In this document: positions 25,301 to 38,020 of the stretch, piece by piece
Layout of the letters: the number at the start of each line of letters is the position of its first letter
Position numbering within the stretch: the stretch's first letter is position 1
Source of the DNA: Tamarix chinensis
Taxonomy: Eukaryota > Streptophyta > Magnoliopsida > Caryophyllales > Tamaricaceae
NCBI GenBank assembly: GCA_030549775.1
Contig: CM060172.1
Span: 125,725,122 to 125,789,121, forward strand
Reading direction: 5' to 3'
Length of the DNA stretch: 64,000 nucleotides
Made by a program: the position numbers and the translations under genes
Notes under the pieces: generated by a model
What the model was told of the DNA's origin: nothing
The model's database searches: none
What the model saw: only the letters and a program-made list of their open reading frames with translations

Positions 25301-28300
25301 ATATTATTATTAATGTCATTAATATTAATAAAATTTTATTATTAATTTAATATTTAATATTTAATATTTATTAATGTTATTGATGATAATAATAATTTTT
25401 TCATTATATTATTTTTAATGAAATTATAATATTATTATTGTTATTATTATTAATTATATTAGTAACAATAACAATAATAATAATAATATTATTATTAACA
25501 ATATTAATATTGTTATTATTTGCATAAATGATAATATTATTACTACTATGTATAGCAATAATATTATAATAAATTTTCATGATAATAATATTAATTATTA
25601 ACATTGATATTAACATTAATATCATTGTTATTATAATTAATATTATTATACTTATTTTAATTAATAATATTATTATCATAACTATTCTCAAGATTAGCAT
25701 ACTGATAATATTGCTGGTATCATTTTTAATGGTGATAATATTATTATTATGAATTTTAATACTGTTTCAATAATGATTATTATTATTGAAATTAATAATA
25801 TTATTATTATGAATAATGTTTCTAATAATTATCATCATCATAGTCGTCCTCATCATCCAATCTAGAAGGAAATGAACATGTTTTAGAATTTTTTAAATTA
25901 AAATGTGGTTTTATAATACGGAAGAATAAACATGTTTTTTTTAATTTTCATGGAAAATGGTTATCTTGTTTTCCATAGAAACCTAGAAGTGGAAAAAATA
26001 AAACTATCCTTCCAAACTAAACGCACCCAAAGTTTTCCCCCTATTTAATGAAGAAGCTTTTACTGGTTTTCAGCAAACATGGTGGCATTGTGTCGCATGA
26101 GGTCACATCTCCGTTTTCATATTTTTGTGTTAATCTAAAGGGTGAAAATGATGTGGAAGTAGCTAAGGCCCCAGAAAATTGCCTCAAATTCCTCTTTTCT
26201 CAATTGGGCTCCAATTCATTGAAAATATTCCTGAAAAAGAATGAATTCCTCAACACCCACACACCCACATTACACATATGTGAAGAAGATTGAAGATTGA
26301 AGGAATAGAAAATGTTGGCTGAAACAAAATTAGAAAAGGATGCACAAATTCATGACACTATATTAGCAAGTCAATCAAATACTTTTATTAAAGAGAGATC
26401 ACAAAATGATGTTGCTTTTGGCAAGCTATATTGCTTCTTTCACCTTGGGTAACAGTCTCTACCACTTTTATTAGCTGTCACTTCTGTTTTCTATCAACAT
26501 TCAGTTTAACCACAGTTTGCTATTAATTGAGTCTTCAACTCCCGATTTCATCGCAGTCATCAATTTTGCCCTACTTTAAGGCAAAGCTTGAATCTCAGCA
26601 GCAAATAGAAGTCTATGAATGTTCTCTCTTCTGTGCAATCAATTGAGTTCAAGAAATCACTGCTTCTTCTAGTTCAACCGCTGGTTTCTCACATACGACA
26701 GTGGAAGAGGAGCAGTGTATAGGGAGGGGGTGGGAAGAGCATAGGGGTGGTTATGCTGAGTGATAGAGATGCAGAGCTTGGGGATGATGAGACAGAAAGT
26801 GATGAACAAAGAGGGAAAACAAAATTAGGAGGATCTAAGCCAGTGAAAGAAATTGCTTTGTTGACCCATAGGGTATAGCTGAAGAAAAATGACGATGAGA
26901 ATGAAGACTGGTTCAGAAGATGAAGACTAAGATGAATTTGGCGGAAGAAAAATGTGAAGATTGAAGATTAAAATAGGGGTTCAGAAGTATGGGTTAATGG
27001 TCAAAGGAGAAGGGGAGGGCAAATTGGGAGTGATGTGGTAGCTGAGTAGTTAAATTTTTTAGATGATTCAAAATGCAGTTGGGATACAAAAGATAGGCTA
27101 ATTCGTTGCATTTTAGATGTTAGAATAATTAATCAGAAAGTAATATAGTGATCCGGAAAAAAGTTCCATGTTGAAAAAATTAGGTAAATTCATTCTTCAA
27201 ATAGGAAACAATAGAACTATATATGCCCCTACTAGGAAATAACCAATATTTTCCTGGCAAATTATTTTTATTTCCAGGAAACTAAAGAAAAGAATATTTA
27301 AAGACAAGGATGTGGAAAGAGTAGTACTACAGTTGTATTATGGATAGCAATATGATTTTCAGATGGCCTTTCCTTGGAAAAATATTTTTCTTAGATCCTG
27401 GCATAAAACGCTAGTCCTGTTGGTACTCCTCTTTGCCTTTCATGTTTATATTTATTGCTTAAACCATGAGATTGAAGGGTTCTCTGGGATTGCTCTAATG
27501 GTCGAATGGAGGGTTATGTATTTCTACTTATATTTTTTCAGGTGTTTGATTTGATTTAAAGGTGTTGGAACCATTTGAATATCTAACAATAAGTCTTCAG
27601 TAGAGGCAGTCTGTGTCATTGTGGTTGTAATTACAGTATTAGGTTTACCTTGCAATCATGATATTTTGAACATGCAGGCAGCCAGTTCATTGGTTTGTGC
27701 CCGTCGAGGTTGGATGAATGTTGACACTGATAAGATTGAATGTGAGACATGTGGTGCTGGCTTAAAGTATACCACAACAACTGCTTGGTTGTCAGGAGAA
27801 GGTGAATTCTATGCATTTATTGAGTCTGTCCAATTTTTATAATGCATAAGACCTATCATGTTTCTTGTGGCTAAAGTGGCACATGTTTCTTGTTTGCTCT
27901 GTGACTAATTTAAGAGGCATGGGTGATTGATTTGCCTTGATGGGAGTATGGTCTGTCATAATCATTCTAACCTCCTAGTTTTAGCTTATCTAGTTTGTAG
28001 CTTTTGCATGTTTTTTTCAGTCTTCTACTTAACCCTGTCATCTTTTTTATTTGGCATTATCTAATTATTGAGTATGGGCTTTTATCGACATCCTATTAGG
28101 GTATTCTTGTGCAGAATTTCTCTTCATTATTAGATTCCGCACAACATTTATAATTGACTGCCAGAGATCTCATAGATCTATTGTCATGGGGAGGTTCACC
28201 TTGAATCCCTCATTTCTTCTCATCTCTTCTTTTTTTACTGAAATGCATAACTAATAACAAGTGAAGGTTGCAAGGACACTAAGTGTTCGATGCATGCCCA

Positions 28301-31300
28301 TGTAGTTCTTTTCCTCTTAGAATTCTGATGTGTAGAATTATTGTTCTGTGGTATTTCCTAGACGTGTAAGATTAGTGATTCCATTCCCATCGTTTTCTAT
28401 TTCATTAGGAGTTTTACACATTTAGTTTGCTTGCAGGACTCTTCCTCTATAAGTTTGACCTTAGAATTTAGATTGCTCTTTTTGGATAAATATGTCATGG
28501 TATGGGTGGCTATCATTGGTGTTCCTCACCGTTACAATAACTTTGAAACTAATTGATTATTCTTGTCCAATTCAATGAAGTTGACGGGTCTCATGAAGAC
28601 TTTGTGAAGCAACTTGATTTGGGACACAAGGGCACTTGCCCCTGGAGAGGAAATATCTGTCCTGAAAGCTTGGTGCAATTTCCTCCAACTCCTCCATCAG
28701 CTTTAATTGGGGGTTTCAAAGATCGGTGTGATGGGCTTTTACAGTTTGCTGCACTCCCTGTTGTGGCTGCATCTGCAGTTGAGCAGATTTGCACTTCTCA
28801 TGGGCCACAAATTGACCGCTTACTTGCTCAGACATTCAACTTTCTTGTTGGGGAACCAGGGATTAAAGCAGAGAGTATCAATGGAGTAGAAGCATCAAGA
28901 GACGAGGCTGTCTCCATATATTCTCGAGTAAGATGTTGCTGAAATTGGGTATATGAACTTTCATTGGCTCTACTTGTCTGTGCATGTTTCTATACTTTGT
29001 TTTGTGCAGGCTCAGAAGCTGATAAGCCTTTGTGGATGGGAGCCTAGATGGCTTCTAGATGCCCAAGATTGTGAAGAACATTCTGCTCAATCGGCTAGAA
29101 ATGGATGCTCCGTAGGGCCCACCAAAGATCGTAATTGCCCTAGAGATCCTGTTCCAAGCAAGAAAGCATTCTCTACCACAGCCAAAATAGACTCAGACAA
29201 GTATGATGGAGTGGGTAGAGAATTTAAATGTGAATCTAGGTTTCCTTTGTTAGATTGCAGTTTATGTGGAGCAACTGTGAAAATCTGGGACTTCATTACT
29301 GTTTCCTGCCCAGCTCGTGTGACTTCCAGTGGTGTTGATATTCCAGAAACAAGCAAAAAGATGGCAGTGACTCGTGGTGTAAGCGCAGCTAGTGGAATTA
29401 GTGGATGGGCTGCTACAGATGCGGGGGACAAAGAGCCGATTGAGTACCATGATGAAGCTGCCACTACGGATGCGGGAAAGCACATGTCAAATACTGATGT
29501 GGATTTAAACTTGACAATGGCTGGCGGGCTATCTTCTTCGCAGTTGAATATGCCAGAAGCTTCACAGCATTATCATAATACTGATATAGGAAAATATTTA
29601 ATGATTGGGCAGCCATCTAACAGTGAGATTGGTGGCCGTGCTGCCTCTTATGAGTCACGTGGGCCTAGTACTCGAAAGCGAAGTTTGGATGAGGGGGGAA
29701 GCACAGTAGATAGGCCAATTTTGGGGATGCAACAGGCTGATAGTGTTGAAGGAACTGTGATTGATCGTGATGGTGATGAGGTGAATGATGGTTCACAGTA
29801 TTTGGCGGGTCCTTCAAAACGTGCCTGTGACACTGATATTTTTGGTAGGTATGGCTCATCATATAGAAGAGATTCATCTGGTGCTGGTCCCAGTCACTCG
29901 CAAGGTTTTGGGACAGAGCCAGATACTCTAAGATTGGACATATCACAACATGGAGGTGACCAATTTATTCTTGTTCCTCCCAATAGGGATTTGACACGTG
30001 CATCCTCTGTTATTGCTATGGACACAGTTTGTCACAGTGCTGATGATGATTCCATGGACAGTGTTGAGAATGTTCCTGGGGTTGTTGACGACGTCAATTT
30101 CCTCTCTCTGTCAATGTTTAGAAATCCTGATGTCAATGAAACCTCTGAATTGAACTACAGTAACCAAGCACAACAAAGTGCTTGTTTCCAACCAGCAGCA
30201 GCCAGAGCTAGTGGTGAAATGGGAGTTAGCAGCACCAACGATGAGGAAGTTCTGAATACGGAAATTGGGACCATGCATGCTAAAGAAGGTCTGAGCATTG
30301 GTGTGAGTGGTGGAAGTGTAGGAATGGGTGCTAGTCATGAAGCAGAAATTCATGGGGCAGATATCTTTATCAACAGATCTGACAGTGGAACTGCTGATGC
30401 TGAACCTGTAGCTGAAGTAGTTGAAAAGCAGGGGCAAACTGGTGAATTTGGCCCAGAGCCTGAATCGACAGATGATTTTGTTGATCAAATAGATAGAGAG
30501 GACCCTCATGGTGATAGCCAAGATGTGATATCTCAGTCTGTCCGGAGGGCTGACAGTGGTTCAAAAGTTGTTGGCTCCACGAAAGCGGGATCTATTGAGA
30601 GTGGGGAGAAGATTAGTAACCTGCATGCCATAGCTCAAGATAATAGTGCCCACCCTTCTTTGTCTTGCAATGCTGTTGTGTATTCTGGTTTTGAAGTATC
30701 TAAAGAAGAAGTAAGTCAGGGGGGCAAAGGGTCACCTACTACTGACTGTGCATATCCTGAGTCAGGCTATATGGCTGCCAATGGCATAGGTAAGTATGTA
30801 TAGACTGATCTCATTTTTTTATTGTTTGACTTGCGACAGTTAAAAAGGGATTCTCATCTGAGCATGTGCTATAGTGTAGGAGAGCTGATTTTTTCAGTCT
30901 TTGACAATTGCTATTTATGTAGGGCCTCCAAATGGAGAAAGCAATTATGAGGAAGGAGTTGAATTTGATCCAATCAAGCATCACAATAGTTTTTGTCCTT
31001 GGGTGAATGGAAATGTTGCTGCAGCAGGCTGTAGCAGCAGCTGCAGCTCCAGTGCTGGTGTATTAGCTCTTTGTGGCTGGCAGCTGACTCTAGAAGCCCT
31101 GGATGCTTTCCAGTCTCTGGGTCATGTTCCAGTTCAGCCTGGGGAATCTGAGTCAGCAGCATCTATGTATAAGGTTTGTTTATACCTGCTATCGGAAGGC
31201 TTAGGTTGGTTGCGCATGCTGGTGTGTGCTGATTGTTGTTTCCCATTTGATTGTGCTCGATTAGAGCTTGTGTTTGATGGCTTCCATGTATGGTCTCTGC

Positions 31301-31738
31301 TTAGCAGCTTTCGTAGTCCCTATTGCCAATAATAGAGGGTAGAGCGTAGAGGGTAGTGGTTAGTGTACTTGGTATTTTGAAATTAACCTTTTCTTGAACT
31401 TGGTCTTGGTTTTGGCACACCTTCTTAGACAAGGATTCTCATCTTATAGGTTGCTAGTTTTGTGTGGACCCTTCTCTATATTCTTAACAGTACTACAGTC
31501 TTGCTGCTTGAGCTGTTTCTGTTGTCTGCTCAGCCTTACCTCATCTGACGCTATTCTGCAAACTCATTTGTGTCATGGGTTTAGGTGTAATTTTTTTTTT
31601 TTGATATCATACTAAATGCTTCCAACTTTTGACTGATATTTCCTGCTTATCTTTCAATAGGATGATCAATTAACTGCAGGAAGAAAGATTATGACACACC
31701 ATTCCTTCAGCAAAAGTCGGGGTCAAAATTATATTTGA
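22318..31738 (+). CDS. ILP1: ILP1-like C3HC zinc-finger protein (ZC3HC1/Pml39 family), 7 exons
   Basis: Coding exons are 22318-22382, 24171-24420, 27678-27801, 28581-28927, 29010-30789, 30923-31173 and 31661-31738. All introns are GT-AG, phases are consistent and the product is 964 residues. It starts MREEDISSGGT and follows plant IAP-LIKE PROTEIN 1 along its length (Arabidopsis protein about 958). Residues 80-92 carry the CRPWERGDLLRRL signature of C3HC fingers. Module 1 has G116-W117, C127-x2-C130 and H162-x3-C166-PW. Module 2 has G271-W272, C345-x2-C348 and, after a 527-residue acidic, Ser-rich insert, H876-x3-C880-PW. A basic RKR (484-486) may be a nuclear signal. In animals and yeast this BIR-like pair docks on the nuclear basket (ZC3HC1/TPR, Pml39). 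In plants the family has been named for similarity to IAP proteins and a paralogue affects DNA methylation. A nuclear role here is inferred. The first donor (GTGCTG) and the exon-4 acceptor (TGAAG) are weak. No frameshift or stop is seen. Confidence 0.93.
22383..24170 (+). other. ILP1 intron 1
   Basis: A 1.8-kb intron splits codon 22 (AG|C, Ser). The joined peptide DPTPAASSVGASSP matches the family. The donor CAG|GTGCTG is not a strong consensus. Reading through it adds only a short frame that stops at 22,506. No repeat or RNA gene is recognised inside. Confidence 0.75.
24421..27677 (+). other. ILP1 intron 2, with AT-repeat block
   Basis: A 3.26-kb intron, the longest of the gene, in phase 0 between GKPK and AASSLVCARRGW. 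Its centre is the AAT/ATT block described separately. The rest (26,040-27,677) has short open frames with no recognisable motif. The intron ends CATGCAG. Confidence 0.8.
24878..25855. repeat. Nearly 1 kb of mixed AAT/ATT trinucleotide repeat
   Basis: Almost every base is A or T in AAT, ATT, AATATT and related words. Blocks of AAT on one strand alternate with blocks of ATT, so the region is full of potential foldback pairs. A short ATACTACTACTACTAC run lies near 25,020-25,040. Flanks at about 24,740-24,830 (GGAAACCAGGAAAACACGG) and 25,920-26,030 (GTTTTCCATAGAAACC ... AAACGCACCC) look weakly inverted to each other, which would fit a MITE whose core has expanded. Confidence 0.85.
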
Positions 31739-33250
31739 AAATTCAAAGGTCAGCGATTGATCTTCAAATTTGTGTTTCCAATTGTGTTTAATCTATCCAG
31801 GTATGCTTCTTTGTGCGGTATTTTTCTTGGCTAATGTCATCGGTTGTGATAATTCCTGAAAAATGGATTTGACATAGATACTTGAATGGAATTTGTTTGT
31901 AATCTCTGTTGCATTTGTTTTTGGTTCTTATCTTTGTGATGAAGTTTTATTTATTCAAATTTGTTTTTGTTTGCAGCGTTGCTTCCTGGTTCTGTTGTCT
32001 CTATTTGATGCTTTTAATTTGGTAGTGGGACTTTGTAAAATATGGCAAGCTGTCAATGCTGAAGAAGCTGCTTTGCAGTACTCTTCACCCGACGCAAATC
32101 CTTTTTCCCCCTCTGGATGAACTCTGGACTCTAAACTCTAAAGAGATATCAAAAACTTGTGTGCTAAATGCTATTTGTTGGGATCCGAGTATTTTTGCCT
32201 GATTTTGTCGACTTGGATTGGATCTCTTTCTTCGTATTATTTTCTTCAATCATCACTTGATATCTGTGGTCATCTTCTATTCTTTTTGTTCCAGGTTGAA
32301 GCAAAATTCTAACAGCAAATAGTGCTAATTGATGCATGATTTCAATTAATAATTTTTCTTCACCTTCTAATGTAATGGTACTGGACTATTGTAGGTTGTT
32401 CTGTGTAATCTTCAAATGCACTGAATCATCATCTGGTAGGCCTATGAATGTGATAATTATCCGTATTGTGTCCGGTGTGTTGCTTTTGTTTTGCTTTTAT
32501 TCTGACGGGATTGCTCTGTTACCACTGTATATCATGAGATGAAAGTTAAATACTATTATTCTAACATGCAGGCTGCAGATTTTGACCTGTGTTGTATGTT
32601 TTCGTTTGTCTTTCTGCCTGATTATACGATGCTTTGTTAATTATCTCGGCCGTCTTAAAAACCATTCTGCCTGCTTTAATGCTGTTTTTGTTTTGGTGGT
32701 GCAGATGTAACTGCGTATCGGTATCATACCCAGATGCATTGCTGCTACAGCAGGTTGTTGTTATTGGTGGCTTTTACTACTTGTCGGTGTAGGGCTTTTG
32801 TGGAACTTAAAGCTGGGACCATTGAACAATGTGTTTTCCTTTCTCATTTGGAACCACTGTTGTTAATAAATGCTTCTTGACAACGAGCAAGGATGTGAAT
32901 GAATTTGTTCTAGCTTTTTGGTTAATAAATAATTACGAATACTGCGGTTTGTGGTACGATTCCCTAGTTTCAGTTCATGACATTTACCATCGTCATTTGG
33001 ATTACTGTATTCTCGGCTTCCTCGAAAAGTGGTGGGTTGAATTTGTGGAATTTGGGCTATGTTCTTGTACGGCATTCATCACACGCTGTCGTTGTTTAAT
33101 GTCAGGCAAGGCTTGCAGTGGGGCAATGTAGCACACTAGCACAGGTCGCCGGAGGTAGATGGCCCGGATATAATGCATGAACTTGATTAGTAGGTCTCAG
33201 ATAAAGAAAATGAGTAGAAGAGAGGGCTTTTTAGAACTGTTTCATCGTCG
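31739..33250 (+). other. 3' untranslated and downstream region of ILP1
   Basis: T-rich sequence follows the stop at 31,738. Intron-like signals are present (CCAG|GTATGC near 31,800, TTTGCAG at 31,977, TGCAG at 32,573 and 32,704), so the 3' untranslated region may be spliced. AATAAA signals at about 32,865 and 32,923 are candidate poly(A) sites. Small open frames here have no motif. I treat them as non-coding. Confidence 0.5.
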
Positions 33251-34411
33251 GCCTCGGCCTTTTTTTTTAGCTCCATTATTATCAAACATATGATGGAAGC
33301 TTAGCAGCTCGATGTCGGCTACAGACGGCTTCTCTTCCTCGGCGCAGCCTATATTGCGTACCACTGGTCCACTACTGCCATGTCTGATGCCACGTCCAAT
33401 GTTTTGTAGTATAAGGCTGTTTTTTGGTATCCCTACGGACCCTATCCATTGATTTTTTTAACAGTATCCGATTTGATCGGATATTAAATAATTATATTTG
33501 TATTTGTATTTATTATTATTGAATATTAAAAAAATCGGGTATGAATATTAGATATATTCGGTAATTTTGATTATTTAAAAAATATCTATTTTTTAGCAAA
33601 AAAGTTTTTGTTTTTTGATTGAAATATGAACATTTGATGCTTTAAATTTGGATATTTGATATTCAATATTCAAATCTCCGAAATCCTGACATAATTCTAT
33701 TTGAATATCCAAAATAAATAATAATTTGGATATTTTAACCTACTTGAATTAAATAAAAGTAAATTCTTAAAATACTAATTATGGTAGATTAGTTCAAAGT
33801 CTATAAAATACATATAACAAAAGTCCAAAGTCTATAAGTCTATAATTAAAAGAAAAATAATTTTAACTAAATAGTTTTTTAGCTAAGAAAGTCATCATAT
33901 TGTCAAGTTTTCAAACTCCGAAATATCTGACTTGTCAATTTGCACAATAGGTTGTAAACCTACAATATTTAAAAAAAGACATAAAAATTAGAAAAATAAA
34001 ATAGAGAAAATAATTCAAAAAAGCATCAATAAAATAGATAAAAGAATACCAACTTCAATGTTTTAGATCTCCTCACTGATCTCTTCTACTTAAGGATGAT
34101 CTGAAGATGACCCTATTCAATCTTGCTTACAAACCAATACTTTTACCATTCTAGGAGTTAAATAACTACAAAACGGATCAATAATTCAACATCCAGTACT
34201 AAATGAAGACTTAGATGCAACTGTAGAAACGAAAAAGCAAGAACTTCATAATTTATAGCATTATCCCTCCACTAATCAAGGATATCAAAAGTTGCACCAA
34301 CCACAAGCTAGTTATCCTCTAAATACTTGTCTAAATCATTCCTACCATGAGCTAAAGTAGTCTCAATTGCCACTGTTTCTTCAAATTCTCTACCAACTCG
34401 ATTACCATGTT

Positions 34412-35298
34412 TGATGTGAATCTTAAGAATTTATATTTAATTAATTTCAAAAATTGCTGTGAATTATTTACTTATAATTGTTTGTCTTATTTGGTGAATA
34501 AATAGGAGTGTAATGCAGCATACGGGCTCTGTGGATCTTTGGATGCAGTTGCTGGAATGTACAGATTATGTATCTGAAGTGTGCAGATTATGTATCTGAA
34601 GTGTGCAGATTATGTAATTTTTTTTAAATAAATTGTAATCCCATATGATGCATTCGCCGGTCAAAATTGGCTAATGAAAATTAGGTCGGTTGTATAATCC
34701 GCCACTCGGTCCTTAATATTTGGACTAGATGGATTGTGGATTAATCAATCCTTAATAGCCATGATTAGCTAAAGTGTTATTTTTTAGCTGATGGGAATTA
34801 AGTCCTAAACTTAATTGTATTTGGGACATTTTTATTTTGGGGTTTGTTTGGGCTGATCGACTATTTTGTGGCCCAAAAACAATCAGGCCATTCGGCCTTT
34901 CCGTTGAAGGTTTAGCATGTATTCGAATGTCTGTATTGTGTATTTTGTACGTCGACATACGGTCTGTAATACGCCTATATATAGCTGGGTCAATGTGTAA
35001 CAGGACAATACTTTTGACTGAATATTTTTGGCTGAGTTTTCTCGATTCTTCTCTCGCGACTTGTCTTTCTCTCTCTCTCTCGGCGATTCTCTCGTTCGCT
35101 CGTTCTTCTGAATCTTCTCTCTTACCTTTGATCGATCTAGATCATTCACTCTTCAAATTTCAGTTGCCGTTGTACAAACTGTGCCTCTGAATCTTTTGGT
35201 CTTCCTTTGGAGTTGTTCCTTAGGTTGAACCGGCGAATCGAATGTTGCCTTCGATTAATCTTTCGATCCTTTCGAGAAACCCTAACAGGTTTCCATCA
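34412..35298 (+). mobile_element. Solo LTR (copia-like promoter) inside the hAT element
   Basis: An 887-bp element begins TGATG and ends CATCA, so its termini are perfect 5-bp inverted repeats. It is flanked by the direct repeat ATGTT (34,407-34,411 and 35,299-35,303). It has a TATATATA box at 34,976-34,983, then a CT-rich leader (35,040-35,120) in the plus orientation. Removing it with one ATGTT rejoins the hAT reading frame around GREFEETVA. No internal domain remains. Confidence 0.93.
34557..34616 (+). repeat. 21-bp tandem repeat in the solo LTR U3
   Basis: About two and a half copies of GTGTGCAGATTATGTATCTGA lie upstream of the TATA box. Short direct repeats in U3 are often enhancer-like in plant LTRs. 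No such role is shown here. Confidence 0.8.
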
Positions 35299-37249
35299 AT
35301 GTTCATAAGTGACCTCACATTCTCTGTTGAAGATGGTTTAGGGGTTGGAGAAGATGTAAACTTAGAGGCATAAAGGGCATACAATATTACAATTATTTTA
35401 ATGTTGTATCAACCTTATCATGCATGTCAAGTGCAAGTTCATAATCAAAATACTTATTTATTTCCCAATTCACAAATCTCATCTTCCTCTTAAGATCAAG
35501 AATCACAACAATAAATAGCAGCACATTGATATTTATAGCACTTCCCCAATATTTATCATATTTGGATTTCATATCTAAATCCATTGCACTTATGTCAAAA
35601 TCATCACCATCTCTAGAAACACCAATCATTTTTAAAATACCACAAATCTCTTGTAAATACATGTTACCTGTGACATACAAAGAACTAAATATTTTCAAAG
35701 TTGTCTCATAAAAATATTTCAAAAAGGGAAGTAAAACACGCACATGCTCTCAATCATCATCAACTGACACACCCCTTAGTTTATCCATTTCAACACGATA
35801 TTTATTATCTTTTTTCATCAAATCAAAAGAAATTTTAAACTTGAAAGCAACATCCGACATAATATACGTAGAATTCGACCTAGTTTCAATGTCCAAACAT
35901 AACATTCTCTTGGACTCTAATTTCTCTTACTCAACCTATGTCTTAAATTTACTCAACCTATAGGGAGACAATCTCACATATCGCACAACATATCAAACAC
36001 TAATAATATGATCGCAAGACTCTTTTAACCCCTCTTTCACAACAATGCTCAATATATGTAATCAATGCAATCAATTAAATATCGTTCAATAGACCTACCA
36101 ATAATCTCACCTAAATGACTAGCAGTTAGACAAACAATAATAATTTTTTTTAATGAAATTTCCAATTCTTATCAATTAAATGAGTTGTGAGGACCATGAA
36201 AATCAAGTTTTGACAAGAATTCCATATATTAGTGATAAGATTAATTTGACTTGTGCAACTCTTAAAAAATGCCTTCAGCTTTGTTTTTTCTCCCATAAAA
36301 ATCTATAACGCATCTCTAGCAATAGTAGTCCAAGAAGGAATTATTTCTCTAGGTTTTGTCTTTGCCATATACCTTCTAAATCCATCCCTTTCTACAAATC
36401 TAAAAGGAAATTCATCCAAAGTTATCATTTCAACTAATGCTTTACTATTAGTAATAATGTTTATTGCGGATGATGGAAGATCGCCATCATAATAAGAAGC
36501 ATTCATTTTTTAAAATAAATTGTTTCTCGTCTATATTCACAGGGTAATTCTTACAAGTCTTTAAATGATTACTCAAGTTTGAAGTGACTTTATAAGCAAC
36601 AACCACATATTGATTGTTACAATAAATGCAAATTGTCTTTTGCTCATTCTTATTATCACATGGTATTTTTTCAAAATGATCCCAAACTCATGATCTATAC
36701 TTTTTTTATCAGTGACCCATCCTCATTCCTACTTTCTATAGAAGCTTCCTATTGTTCATATTTGAAGCATGTTCTAATGGGGGAAGTGGAGGATAAAGGA
36801 AATGAGGAGTTATTTTTGGTGAAACACTTGGTGTCCCTCTTTTGGAATTTTTGATCTCATTCATTGATTCCATATTGCTATTGCATGCTAGTGCTAGTTG
36901 TTACAATTATATTTTATGGAAAAAAATTAATCATCATAAGCTGCATTTATTTATACCATTATAAAAAAATTATAGACAATTATGTTGGGTTCAATTGGAC
37001 CCTTACTACACAAATTAGATGGTATTTAAATGCAGATCAAACAAAAGACAACTAACTGGACTAACTATGATTTCCATGCTTACTCTTTTAAGTTCAATAA
37101 CCTCTTCTCTTTATCTTAGATACAATTTAAAGGAACTACTACAACTATTAAGTTGTATCAAATAAAATTTTACACAAGTTACATTAACCCAGTGACTTTT
37201 GAGTTCAAATACAAGTCTACATATTATATTCTGAGTATATCATAACCAG

Positions 37250-38020
37250 AATAGTCATTTAATAAATTAGAATGAATGATAATTCTCATAACCTTACAAC
37301 ATCTATACACCAATAGTAGCCAAATTCCAATAGAATGAATGATAATTCTCATAACCTTACAAATCAGCATTAACCAAATTCTGTGGGTCAATCACACATT
37401 AACCTCCACTGTTAGAATACTAAGGCATCCATTCAAAACAAAACAAAACCACCAAATGGGTACCAACTACCAAATGTAGCCCTAATGAAACAGATGTAGA
37501 GAAACAAAACAAAAATGACCAAATGGGTATTGATTACTAATTGAAGCCCTAACAAAATATATGTATAGAAACAAAACAAAACCAAACAAAAGGTACTACT
37601 AACTACATATATAATAACATAGAAGAAAAAAAAAACATATATAGAGAAAAAAATCAGATGAAAACGAAACCCCAAATGAAGCTCTAACAAATAATTAACA
37701 AAAATAACAAGATTGTTGATTTCTAAACCAAATTGATGCAAAGATAAAAAAATGGCAAAAACCGACCTCGACAACCCTAAAACCATGAAGAATTAGAGAT
37801 AAAAAAATAGAAAAATTAATTAAACAATTAGATAACGCCTTAAATGGAAAAACCAACCTCGAAGAGAAGAATCAACAAACAAGAACAATTCCCTAGAAAA
37901 CAAAAACAAAAATTGCAAACAGAGAATGAGTGAATAGAATTGGTGAGAATCAAATAGAGAAGATGAGAATCTAAACATTATTTACTTGGATTGTTGATTT
38001 CCAAACCAAATCGACAGAGA
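37250..38020. repeat. Internal duplications in the hAT leader region
   Basis: GAATGAATGATAATTCTCAT occurs at about 37,271 and again at 37,333. An AAACAAAAC...ACCAAATGGGTA...CCCTAA unit of about 75 bp repeats between 37,435 and 37,600. GATTGTTGATTTCTAAACCA (37,711) recurs with few changes at about 37,989. Confidence 0.65.

Larger units (their letters stand above)
34130..36720 (-). pseudogene. hAT transposase pseudogene with BED zinc finger
   Basis: Reading from 36,720 downward, a BED-type finger is visible: WDHFEKIPC, then CIYCNNQYVV, then NLSNHLKTCKNYP, with C-x2-C and H-x4-C ligands. Next comes a piece with ALVEMITLDEFPFRFVERDG (about 36,303-36,480). Then the hAT-like RNase-H-fold domain reads LLPFLKYFYETTLKIFSSLY and MKSKYDKYWGSAININVLLF (35,393-35,743). 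Finally the C-terminal dimerisation part has FDILDWWRDNA and, in another frame, IDPFCSYLTPRMVKVLVCKQD (34,130-34,380). Frameshifts and stops break it and the solo LTR at 34,412-35,298 splits it, so it cannot make a working transposase. Confidence 0.85.

Noticed and set aside
29087..30564. Minus-strand frames up to 136 codons under ILP1 exon 5
   Set aside because: They are antisense shadows of the long coding exon, without motifs.
31394..33131. Small plus-strand frames after the ILP1 stop
   Set aside because: They are in T-rich downstream sequence, have no motif or homology, and are better explained as 3' untranslated region or introns.
37433..37786. 117-codon minus-strand frame rich in Phe, Leu and Val
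   Set aside because: It is made by A-rich tandem units in the hAT leader. It looks membrane-like only because of base composition.
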